A stretch of DNA of 64,000 bases, from assembly GCA_035390885.1 (NCBI GenBank), contig DAOOUW010000002.1:1-64000 (forward strand), in the 5' to 3' direction. A program made the translations under genes and the position numbers. Positions 8,869-16,340 of this stretch are shown one piece after another. How positions within the stretch are numbered: position 1 is the stretch's first letter; each line of letters begins with the position of its first letter. The stretch comes from JAOAFT01 sp035390885 (GTDB lineage: Bacteria; Bacteroidota; Ignavibacteria; UBA10030). The notes under the pieces were generated by a model that was not told the origin of the DNA, did not search any database, and saw only the letters and a program-made list of their open reading frames with translations.

Positions 8869-8895
8869 AACCCCAAGAGAATTTCTCATATTTTT

Positions 8896-8932
8896 GCCAT
8901 CTCTTGCTCTAAAAACTTGAGATGGCTTTTTT
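8896..8932 (+). terminator. Rho-independent terminator after the polysaccharide block
   Basis: GCCATCTC (8896-8903) and GAGATGGC (8919-8926) form a perfect 8-bp stem with a 15-nt loop, followed at once by six T residues. It ends the + strand block and separates it from ugd. Confidence 0.85.
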
Positions 8933-8985
8933 ATTTCTTCTTAATATTTTCCTATATTTTACAAAATTTACTCAGGAGTATCTAA

Positions 8986-10287
8986 ATGAACATTTCAATT
9001 ATTGGCACTGGATATGTTGGACTGGTGCAAGGTGCATGTTTTGCTGATACGGGAAACTATGTGATTTGCATGGATATCGATGAGAAAAAAATTGCTAGCC
9101 TTAAGAAAGGAATTATGCCAATCTATGAACCTGGACTTGAGGAAATGGTGTCCCGGAATGTAAATGCTAGCCGACTTGAGTTTACGACTAATCTTAAACT
9201 TGCTGTCGAGCGATCTTCAATAATTTTCCTTTGCTTACCGACCCCGCCTCAAGATGATGGTTCCGCTGATCTCTCTCAGGTACTATCTGTTGCAGAATCG
9301 ATTGCAAAGTATGTGAATGAAGAAAAAATCGTTGTAAGTAAAAGTACTGTGCCTGTTGGTACCTGTGAGAAACTGCGATCCATATTTCGAAAACAAGCTA
9401 AACATCCGGTTGAGGTTGTGTCCAATCCCGAGTTCCTCAAAGAAGGAGCTGCCGTGCAGGACTCGTTGAAACCTGATAGAATTGTCATTGGATCTCGAAA
9501 TAAGAAGACAATTGAAACGTTAATGGAATTGTATGAACCATTTGTACGGACGGGGAATCCGATTATTGTTATGGATGAGCGTAGCGCAGAAATGACGAAA
9601 TATGCTGCAAATTCATTTCTTGCTACAAAAATTTCCTATATGAATGAATTAGCGCTACTGTGCGAAAAAGTTGGCGCGGATATAAACTTTATACGAAAAG
9701 GGATTGGGTCGGATCCTCGTATTGGCTCTCAGTTTTTATTTCCAGGAGTTGGATATGGAGGAAGTTGTTTCCCGAAAGATGTCAAGGCTTTGATCAAAAC
9801 ATCTCAAGAATATGATTTTGAGTTAAAAATCTTGAAGGCAGTCGATGAGGTAAATGCACGACAGAAAAAAGTGCTATTCAGAAAATTGCAATCATACTAT
9901 GATGGAGAATTAGAAGGGAAATCTGTTGCTGTTTGGGGATTAGCTTTCAAACCTCAGACAGATGATATGCGAGAAGCTCCTTCTATTGAGATTATCAGCG
10001 CTCTACTTAGCGCTGGTGCAAAAGTACGCGCTCACGATCCTATCGCAAATGAAAATGCAAAGAAAATCTTTGGTAATTCAATCGAGTATTTTGAAAACCC
10101 CTACGAGGCGCTCAAAGGCGCGGATGCTTTACTTGTAGTTACAGAATGGAATGAGTTCCGAAGACCCGATTTCGAGAAAATAAAATCTCTCATGAAAAGA
10201 GCAGTGATATTTGATGGTAGAAATATTTATGAGCCTAAAGTTGTGAGAGAGTATGGAATTGAGTACTTTGGAATTGGAAGGATATAA
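8986..10287 (+). CDS. ugd: UDP-glucose 6-dehydrogenase
   Basis: Catalyses NAD-dependent oxidation of UDP-glucose to UDP-glucuronate in the cytoplasm. The 433-residue length is typical. GTGYVGLVQG opens the Rossmann fold (residues 7-16), SKSTVPVGT and NPEFLKEG are the conserved central motifs, and the catalytic cysteine is Cys261 in GGSCFPKD. The C-terminal domain has WGLAFKPQTDDMREAPS. The GGSCFPKD form favours UDP-glucose over the UDP-N-acetyl-hexosamine enzymes, which have a different active-site loop. AGGAG is 7 nt before the ATG. Its product feeds the UDP-xylose-synthase-like enzyme encoded at 13602. The gene stop lies inside the first copy of a repeat array. Confidence 0.93.
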   Translation: MNISIIGTGYVGLVQGACFADTGNYVICMDIDEKKIASLKKGIMPIYEPGLEEMVSRNVNASRLEFTTNLKLAVERSSIIFLCLPTPPQDDGSADLSQVLSVAESIAKYVNEEKIVVSKSTVPVGTCEKLRSIFRKQAKHPVEVVSNPEFLKEGAAVQDSLKPDRIVIGSRNKKTIETLMELYEPFVRTGNPIIVMDERSAEMTKYAANSFLATKISYMNELALLCEKVGADINFIRKGIGSDPRIGSQFLFPGVGYGGSCFPKDVKALIKTSQEYDFELKILKAVDEVNARQKKVLFRKLQSYYDGELEGKSVAVWGLAFKPQTDDMREAPSIEIISALLSAGAKVRAHDPIANENAKKIFGNSIEYFENPYEALKGADALLVVTEWNEFRRPDFEKIKSLMKRAVIFDGRNIYEPKVVREYGIEYFGIGRI

Positions 10288-10491
10288 TCTCTCGCAGATA
10301 GCGCAGATGAACGCAGATAAGAAGTTTAATCTGCGAAGAACAGCGAGATTAGCGTGAAATAAATAATCTCTCGCAGATAACGCAAATGAACGTAGATACA
10401 AAATTTAATCTGCGAAGAACAGCGAAATCTGCGTGAAATAATAATCTCTCGGAGATACAGAATTTTAATCTGAGGAGATAAGGGTGAAGTA
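10284..10491. repeat. Tandem array of an approximately 79-bp repeat (two good copies, one decayed)
   Basis: Copy A is 10284-10362 and copy B 10363-10440, about 85-90% alike by eye. Each begins ATAATCTCTCGCAGATA and contains AATCTGCGAAGAACAGCGA, ending in GCGTGAAATA. Copy C (10441-10491) is shorter and degenerate. CGCAGAT and ATCTGCG are inverted within each copy, so a copy can fold on itself. A half copy returns at 11523. Copy A overlaps the last four bases of ugd. Confidence 0.85.
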
Positions 10492-10571
10492 AAAATATCA
10501 TGCAGGGGATGTATGATAGAGAATGAAATTTCTTATGATATTCGGGGTGCAATATTTTAAGAGTATATTAT

Positions 10572-11075
10572 ATGAGCGTTGGATATAAAGATCGATATCG
10601 TTCAATAATTTCTAAAACAAAGCAGTTGTTAATTGATTATTATTCTAAACGTTTAATAAGTATCGTCCTTTATGGTTCTGTTGGGCGTGGTTTATTTTCG
10701 CCTGAATCTGATATTGATTTACTCATCGTTATTAAAGATGCGCCACGTAGTAGATATGATCGATTTATGGAATACTACAATAATGTGTATAAAAAAATAG
10801 AACAGGATATTAGAACTGAGCAGAAAAACGGTTTAAACTTACAATTATCAGTCATTATTAAAACGGACACCGAAGTATTGTATGGCAGTCCATTGTTTAT
10901 CGAAATGGTTGATAATTGTGTACTGTTGTATGATTTGGATAAATTCTTCGAAGAAACACTTGATCAGATTCGAGAAAGAATGGAGAAATATGGCAGCAAA
11001 AAAATCCAATTTAAGGGAAGATATTACTGGAAATTGAAGTCAGATTATAAATGGGGAGATACTATAGAAATATGA
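10572..11075 (+). CDS. Nucleotidyltransferase-domain protein (MNT type)
   Basis: Small protein of 167 residues with the minimal nucleotidyltransferase fold. LYGSVGRG near residue 36 is followed by SDIDLLIVI, giving the G-S-x(n)-D-x-D motif that binds metal and NTP in the polymerase-beta superfamily. In MNT/HEPN pairs the MNT protein is usually the antitoxin, which AMPylates or otherwise neutralises the HEPN partner. That is family knowledge. The stop overlaps the next gene's ATG by 4 nt. The pair is inserted between ugd and gmd and flanked by repeats, so it does not look like part of the sugar pathway. Confidence 0.85.
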   Translation: MSVGYKDRYRSIISKTKQLLIDYYSKRLISIVLYGSVGRGLFSPESDIDLLIVIKDAPRSRYDRFMEYYNNVYKKIEQDIRTEQKNGLNLQLSVIIKTDTEVLYGSPLFIEMVDNCVLLYDLDKFFEETLDQIRERMEKYGSKKIQFKGRYYWKLKSDYKWGDTIEI

Positions 11076-11482
11076 AGAGTAATGAATTAAGCCAGAGTTA
11101 CCTTTTTAAGTCGAAAGCACGATCGAAGATTCTTGAAGTGTTGATGGAAGAGAAAAGTTATTCCGACGTAATCAGAGAGTCGCAGGAAATTGTAGAATTA
11201 TGCCAAAAGGCTATTCTTAGGCGAATAGGAATCGAACCTCCAAAGTGGCATGATGTAAGCGATATTATTGAGGAAAATATTTCATTCTTTCCTGATCAAT
11301 TCCATCAGTTGATTCGAGAAATTTTGCCAAGCGCAAAATGGTTACGAGCAGAACGTGAACTTGCATTTTATGGTGATATTGATTTCATCCCGACTGATGA
11401 ATATAATATCGATGATGCTAAGAAGTCAATGAATGCTGCCCGAAGTTGGATTGAATTATGCGAGAAATTACTCGATAGCTAA
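11072..11482 (+). CDS. HEPN-domain protein, partner of the nucleotidyltransferase
   Basis: Helical protein of about 136 residues with the HEPN pattern. The clearest segment is RAERELAFYGDIDFIP near the C-terminus, the form found in MNT-associated HEPN proteins, following a KWHDV segment and preceding a DAKKSMNAARSWIE helix. HEPN partners in such pairs are often RNases acting as toxins, but no classical R-x4-6-H site is obvious here, so RNase activity is uncertain. I chose the ATG at 11072, which overlaps the upstream stop as ATGA. An ATG at 11051 would add seven residues. Confidence 0.78.
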   Translation: MKSNELSQSYLFKSKARSKILEVLMEEKSYSDVIRESQEIVELCQKAILRRIGIEPPKWHDVSDIIEENISFFPDQFHQLIREILPSAKWLRAERELAFYGDIDFIPTDEYNIDDAKKSMNAARSWIELCEKLLDS

Positions 11483-11522
11483 GAATTTAGGAAATGATTG
11501 AAAAAATATCATTTAAGTGATG

Positions 11523-11560
11523 AAATTTAATCTGCGAAGATCAGCGAAATCCGCGTGAAA
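11523..11560. repeat. Half copy of the 79-bp repeat downstream of the MNT/HEPN pair
   Basis: AATTTAATCTGCGAAGATCA and then GCGAAATCCGCGTGAAA match the second half of repeat copies A and B, with a few substitutions. With the array at 10284 it brackets the two-gene module. Confidence 0.8.
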
Positions 11561-11583
11561 AAAAATAATAACGAGAGCAAACT

Positions 11584-12624
11584 ATGAAGAAAGCATTAAT
11601 TTCTGGAATTACCGGTCAGGATGGATCGTACCTTGCCGAGATTTTGTTGGAGAAAGGTTATGAAGTACACGGAATCATTCGTAGAAGTAGTTCCTTCAAT
11701 ACTGGAAGGATAGACCATCTTTACAATAATCCTGAAATATTAGATAAAAGATTATTTCTCCATTACGGTGATGTAACGGATACGAGCAATCTTAACCGAC
11801 TACTCGAAAAAATAAATCCCGATGAAATTTATAATCTTGCAGCTCAGAGTCACGTAAAAGTATCCTTTGAAATACCTGAGTATACTGCCGAAGTTGATGC
11901 GATGGGGACAATGAGATTTTTAGATGCAATTCGGGAAACAGGCGTAAAGACAAAATTTTATCAGGCGTCGACGAGCGAATTATACGGAAAAGTTCAGGAA
12001 GTACCACAAACAGAGAAAACACCATTTTATCCTCGAAGCCCTTACGGCGTAGCGAAGTTGTACGGATACTGGATTATCGTAAACTATCGGGAAGCGTATA
12101 GTTTGTACGCTGTGAACGGAATTTTATTCAACCATGAATCACCTCGTCGCGGTGAAACTTTTGTTACCCGGAAAACTACACTTGCCGCCGCACGAATTAA
12201 ATTAGGACTTCAGAAAGTTCTTCTGTTGGGGAATCTCCATGCAAAACGTGATTGGGGATATGCGCCTGAATATTGTGAAGGAATGTGGAGAATGCTTCAA
12301 CAGCCAAATCCAGAGGATTTTGTGCTTGCTACAGGCGAGACACACACAGTGAGAGAGTTTGCTACCGAAGCGTTTGCAGAACTCGATATGGAATTAGAAT
12401 GGGTCGGTGAAGGAATAGAGGAAAAAGGAATTAGAAAGAGCGATGGGAAAGTCGTTGTCGAGGTTGATCCTCGATATTTTCGTCCAACGGAAGTTGATCT
12501 CTTAGTTGGAAATCCTGCAAAAGCAAAAGAGAAACTCGGTTGGGAAGCAAAAACAAAATTCAAGGACCTTGCACATCTTATGGCAAGAGCAGATTATGAT
12601 AAAGTGAAACGACGCGGTTACTGA
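11584..12624 (+). CDS. gmd: GDP-mannose 4,6-dehydratase
   Basis: Converts GDP-D-mannose to GDP-4-dehydro-6-deoxy-mannose, the first step to GDP-L-fucose. It has 346 residues, the usual length. GITGQDGSYLAE at residues 8-19 is the family's NADP-binding motif, RRSSSFNTGRI follows, the catalytic Ser is in ASTSELYG, and Tyr-x3-Lys is in SPYGVAKLYGYW. FNHESPRRGETFVTRK is also diagnostic. It is followed 20 nt later by the fucose synthase gene. Confidence 0.96.
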   Translation: MKKALISGITGQDGSYLAEILLEKGYEVHGIIRRSSSFNTGRIDHLYNNPEILDKRLFLHYGDVTDTSNLNRLLEKINPDEIYNLAAQSHVKVSFEIPEYTAEVDAMGTMRFLDAIRETGVKTKFYQASTSELYGKVQEVPQTEKTPFYPRSPYGVAKLYGYWIIVNYREAYSLYAVNGILFNHESPRRGETFVTRKTTLAAARIKLGLQKVLLLGNLHAKRDWGYAPEYCEGMWRMLQQPNPEDFVLATGETHTVREFATEAFAELDMELEWVGEGIEEKGIRKSDGKVVVEVDPRYFRPTEVDLLVGNPAKAKEKLGWEAKTKFKDLAHLMARADYDKVKRRGY

Positions 12625-12644
12625 GAATATTCAAGAAGGTTCAA

Positions 12645-13580
12645 ATGGAAAAAGATGGAAAAATTTATGTTGCGGGCCATTTAGGAATGGTTGGTTCTGC
12701 AATTTTGCGTAATCTTAAGTTAAAAGGGTACACAAATTTCGTTTTACGTTCTATCGATGAATTAGAACTAACACGGCAAAAAGAAGTCGAGCAATTCTTC
12801 GAATCAGAGCATCCCGACTATGTTTTTCTGGCGGCTGCAAAGGTCGGCGGAATTTATGCCAACAATACTTTTCCTGCCGACTTCATCTACATCAATTTAC
12901 AAATTCAAAATAATATCATACACTCATCGTATAAATATGGAGTAAAGAAACTTTGTTTCCTTGGCAGTTCGTGCATCTATCCGAAGTATGCACCTCAGCC
13001 GATGAAAGAAGATTACCTTTTAGACGGCAAACTCGAGCCAACGAATGAACCTTATGCAATTGCTAAAATTGCTGGAATAAAAATGTGCGAGGCGTACAAT
13101 CGTCAGTATGGAACGAATTTCATTTCAGTGATGCCGACGAATCTCTATGGCATCAATGATAATTTCGATCTCGAGACTTCCCATGTAGCGCCAGCGCTTA
13201 TTCGGAAGTTTATCGAAGCAAAGGAAGCAAATGCTCCATCAGTAGTGATTTGGGGAACAGGGAAACCTCGCCGTGAATTTCTCTTCGTGGATGATATGGC
13301 GGATGCTTGTACCTTCCTTATGGAAAATTACGACAAGAGCGATTTTATAAACATTGGCGTAGGAAGGGATATCACTATTGAAGAATTAGCAAATATCATT
13401 AAAGAAGAAGTTGGATATGAAGGAGCGATTGTATATGATTCAACCAAGCCCGATGGAACTCCGCAAAAACTTTTAGATGTCAGTAGATTGAACTCGCTTG
13501 GATGGAATGCAAAAACTCCTCTGCGAGAAGGAATCCGAAAAACAATAGAATGGTATAAGGAAAACCGATTACAGAGATAG
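12645..13580 (+). CDS. fcl: GDP-L-fucose synthase
   Basis: Epimerises and reduces GDP-4-dehydro-6-deoxymannose to GDP-L-fucose using NADPH. It has 311 residues. The AGHLGMVGSAILR Rossmann motif starts near residue 10. AAKVGGI(Y)ANN, LGSSCIYPK (catalytic Ser and neighbouring Cys) and YAIAKIAG (Tyr-x3-Lys) are all present, as is the LYG..D.FD..TSHVAPALI segment that is diagnostic of the family. It directly follows gmd with an AAGG ribosome site, so both steps to GDP-fucose are encoded together. Confidence 0.95.
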   Translation: MEKDGKIYVAGHLGMVGSAILRNLKLKGYTNFVLRSIDELELTRQKEVEQFFESEHPDYVFLAAAKVGGIYANNTFPADFIYINLQIQNNIIHSSYKYGVKKLCFLGSSCIYPKYAPQPMKEDYLLDGKLEPTNEPYAIAKIAGIKMCEAYNRQYGTNFISVMPTNLYGINDNFDLETSHVAPALIRKFIEAKEANAPSVVIWGTGKPRREFLFVDDMADACTFLMENYDKSDFINIGVGRDITIEELANIIKEEVGYEGAIVYDSTKPDGTPQKLLDVSRLNSLGWNAKTPLREGIRKTIEWYKENRLQR

Positions 13581-13601
13581 GATGAGAAAAGGAAATAATC
13601 C

Positions 13602-14534
13602 ATGCGTTCTTTAATAACCGGGGGAGCAGGATTTTTAGGTTCGCATTTATGTGATCGACTAATAGCAGAAGGTCACGAGGTCATCTGCATTGATAATCTC
13701 ATTACCGGCGACATTTCAAATATTGAACACCTTGCTGGAAATCAACGCTTTCGTTTTATTCATCACGATGTAACTGAATACATTTTCGTTGATGGGGAAA
13801 TTGATTGGGTATTTCACTTTGCCTCACCAGCAAGTCCTATTGATTATCTTAAATTTCCTATTCAAACACTCAAAGTTGGTTCACTAGGTACCCATAAAGC
13901 ATTGGGATTCGCAAAGACAAAGAATGCTCGTTTTCTATTAGCATCAACATCTGAAACTTATGGCGATCCGCTTGTTCATCCGCAGACTGAAGAATATTGG
14001 GGAAATGTAAATCCTGTTGGTCCACGAGGAGTCTATGACGAAGCAAAACGATTTGCCGAGGCAATGACAATGGCATACCATCGCACCCATGGACTGGATA
14101 CAAGAATTGTTCGAATTTTTAATACGTATGGAGAGCGGATGCGAGTGCAGGATGGCAGGGCAATTCCTGCGTTTATGTCTCAAGCGTTACGGAATGAAGA
14201 TGTTACTGTTTTTGGCGATGGTTCGCAGACCAGAAGCGTTTGTTATGTCTCGGATCTTATTGAAGGGATTTTTCGGCTTATGAATTCAGATTATCATTTG
14301 CCGATGAATATTGGAAATCCCGATGAAGTAACGATCCTTCAGCTGGCGAAAGAGATTATAGAAATTACAGGAAGCAAAAGTAAAATTGTATTTCAAGAAT
14401 TGCCACAAGATGATCCAAAGGTGCGGCAGCCGGATATTACGAAGGCAAAAACAATTTTAGGCTGGAAACCAAAAGTCCCGCGTGTAGAAGGCTTACAACG
14501 AACATTGGAGTACTTTAAGAAGAAAGTATCATAA
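13602..14534 (+). CDS. UDP-glucuronate decarboxylase (UDP-xylose synthase) type SDR
   Basis: Predicted NAD-dependent decarboxylase making UDP-xylose from UDP-glucuronate, 310 residues. TGGAGFLGSHLCDRL is at residues 6-20. FASPASPIDYLKFPIQTLK is the signature segment of UDP-xylose synthases, with STSETYGDPLVHPQ and GVYDEAKRFAE (Tyr-x3-Lys) following. FNTYGERM and RSVCYVSDLIEG complete the family pattern. Ugd at 8986 supplies the substrate. A dTDP-glucose dehydratase or other epimerase is less likely because of the ASPASP and YDEAKR motifs. It is the last gene before a 72-nt gap. Confidence 0.88.
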   Translation: MRSLITGGAGFLGSHLCDRLIAEGHEVICIDNLITGDISNIEHLAGNQRFRFIHHDVTEYIFVDGEIDWVFHFASPASPIDYLKFPIQTLKVGSLGTHKALGFAKTKNARFLLASTSETYGDPLVHPQTEEYWGNVNPVGPRGVYDEAKRFAEAMTMAYHRTHGLDTRIVRIFNTYGERMRVQDGRAIPAFMSQALRNEDVTVFGDGSQTRSVCYVSDLIEGIFRLMNSDYHLPMNIGNPDEVTILQLAKEIIEITGSKSKIVFQELPQDDPKVRQPDITKAKTILGWKPKVPRVEGLQRTLEYFKKKVS

Positions 14535-14606
14535 AATCTTGCATTGTTAAGAGTAGATTCCATTTCAAAAGTTTTTCGCGTGTTTCATTATCAATCATAT
14601 TGGTAA

Positions 14607-15395
14607 ATGATGTTTATCGATAATCCTTTAACAAAAGTACTATATACTATTGAACCTGCACAGGTTGTTGACGTGCTGGGTGTTCATGTTCCTATTATAT
14701 CAAAAGATGAACTCACTAATCGTTTTAGAAATTTACTTCTTGCTGATACCAAGGGATGGATAAGTTATGTCAATGTTCATGCAATAAATCTTGCAAATAA
14801 CATCCCTTGGTTCAAAGAATTTCTTAATAATTCTCTTATTACATATTGCGATGGGGTAGGTGTATCCTATGCTATTAAAATTTTATATAATGAACATCAA
14901 GACAGAATTGCCCTCTCTGATTGGATATATGATATCTGTGCTGAAATTGAACAAGCAGGGAAAAGAGTTTTCCTCCTCGGAAGTACACCTCAGGTTGTTA
15001 GTACAGCGGTTATAAATTTACAGTTATTATTTCCACGACTTCAAATCGCAGGAAGTTACCATGGATATTTTTCATCAAATGAAGAAGCTATCATAGTTGA
15101 ACTCATCAATTCGTGCAAAGTCGATGTTTTAATTGTTAGTATGGGCATGCCTAAACAAGAGGAATGGATACAAAAGTATTTCCACGATCTAAATGTAAAG
15201 ATAACCTTAAACGGCGGCTTTGTTTTGGAATTTGTTGCTGGAGCAAAAAAACGATGTCCTCGATGGTTGTCTAATCTTGGATTAGAATGGCTTTTCCGAT
15301 TATTACAGGAACCGCGCCGCTTGTGGAGAAGATATCTTATTGGTAATCCATTGTTTCTATGGAAAGTGCTTGTGCATCGCATTTCTTCTAAATAG
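14607..15395 (+). CDS. WecG/TagA/CpsF-family glycosyltransferase (GT26)
   Basis: Predicted membrane-associated glycosyltransferase adding the second sugar (often a ManNAc-type residue) to a polyprenyl-diphosphate-linked sugar, 262 residues. The family pattern is clear: VNVHAINLANN, ITYCDGVGVSYA, VFLLGSTPQVV, and VSMGMPKQEEWI near residue 180, followed by NGGFVLEFVAGAKKRCPRW and the C-terminal LEWLFRLLQEPRRLWRRYL basic tail that binds membrane. It starts a run of closely packed glycosyltransferase genes; the next gene begins at the base after this stop. Confidence 0.9.
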   Translation: MMFIDNPLTKVLYTIEPAQVVDVLGVHVPIISKDELTNRFRNLLLADTKGWISYVNVHAINLANNIPWFKEFLNNSLITYCDGVGVSYAIKILYNEHQDRIALSDWIYDICAEIEQAGKRVFLLGSTPQVVSTAVINLQLLFPRLQIAGSYHGYFSSNEEAIIVELINSCKVDVLIVSMGMPKQEEWIQKYFHDLNVKITLNGGFVLEFVAGAKKRCPRWLSNLGLEWLFRLLQEPRRLWRRYLIGNPLFLWKVLVHRISSK

Positions 15396-16340
15396 ATGAA
15401 CTACTCCAGTCAAAAAATAGATGCACCTTCATATCCTTTGATTTCAGCTATAGTGTTAAGTTATAACCGACGGGAAGATCTTCAACGTACTTTAACAAAT
15501 CTCCTTCAAGATTCTTATCCCTCCCTTGAGATTATTGTTGTCGACAATGCATCTATCGATAATAGCGGAGAAATGGTACACACAGATTTTCCAACTGTCA
15601 AACTCATTCAGCTTAACACAAATATTGGCATTGCAGGATGGAATGAAGGAATGAAGGTGGCAAGCGGAGAATATTTTTTATGTCTGGATGATGATAGCTA
15701 TCCTTTATCTGATTCACTGCAGAAGATATTGCCATCTCTTTGCTCCACCAAAATTCTTAGCTTGAAGATAGTTACTCCTTCGGGTCAACTAGATTCACCG
15801 TATTTCGATACTTCGTTTCAGCAAAGGACATTTATAGGTTGCGGAGTAATTATTCCAAAATATATTTATAAGACAATTGGAGGATTTAACCAAACTCTAT
15901 TTATTTATCAGCATGAACTTGATTATTCCATACGAGCTATAGATAAGGGATTTAGCATTCAGTACGTTCCCGAAGCAATAGTGTGCCATTCGCGCTCTAG
16001 GGGAAATCGAGAGATTCAAAATGGAAGAGATCGTCGAGTAATGTATTATATGACACGAAATTCTCTAATTATAGTCTTACAATACTTTTCATTACAAAAA
16101 ATTATCGGTAGAATTGCGAGAATATTGCTCGGTCGACTTTCATTTGCTGTTTTTTCAGGAACTTTCCTCATTACGGTAAAGGCAATAATTGATGGTTTAA
16201 ATCAGGGATGGAAATATAGAAATAGCTCTACAATTGTTTCTCGTAAGACACAAGAGTTTTATGAGTATGGGAAATATGCAGGTTCTTTCTTTTGCGATGG
16301 TCTGTATGGTTTTAAACGTCCTAAATTCTTGAATAAGTGA
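15396..16340 (+). CDS. GT2-family glycosyltransferase (rhamnosyltransferase-like)
   Basis: Predicted GT-A glycosyltransferase of 314 residues. SAIVLSYNRREDLQRTL opens the nucleotide-binding fold, IIVVDNASIDNS is the UDP-sugar segment, and the metal-binding DxD equivalent is in LCLDDDSYP. GGFNQTLFIYQHELDYSIR matches the acceptor-side ED-like motif of rhamnosyl- and galactofuranosyl-type GT2 enzymes. A hydrophobic helix near residue 250 may anchor it to the membrane. The ATG abuts the stop of the preceding gene and its own stop overlaps the next start. Confidence 0.88.
   Translation: MNYSSQKIDAPSYPLISAIVLSYNRREDLQRTLTNLLQDSYPSLEIIVVDNASIDNSGEMVHTDFPTVKLIQLNTNIGIAGWNEGMKVASGEYFLCLDDDSYPLSDSLQKILPSLCSTKILSLKIVTPSGQLDSPYFDTSFQQRTFIGCGVIIPKYIYKTIGGFNQTLFIYQHELDYSIRAIDKGFSIQYVPEAIVCHSRSRGNREIQNGRDRRVMYYMTRNSLIIVLQYFSLQKIIGRIARILLGRLSFAVFSGTFLITVKAIIDGLNQGWKYRNSSTIVSRKTQEFYEYGKYAGSFFCDGLYGFKRPKFLNK

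Noticed and set aside
10129..10552. Two similar small - strand reading frames over the repeat array
   Set aside because: Both translate the repeated sequence itself, one overlapping ugd, and have no ribosome site. The similarity is due to the DNA repeat.
10284..11560. CRISPR array between ugd and gmd
   Set aside because: The repeats are adjacent with no spacers, are about 79 bp and are degenerate, and no cas gene is nearby.
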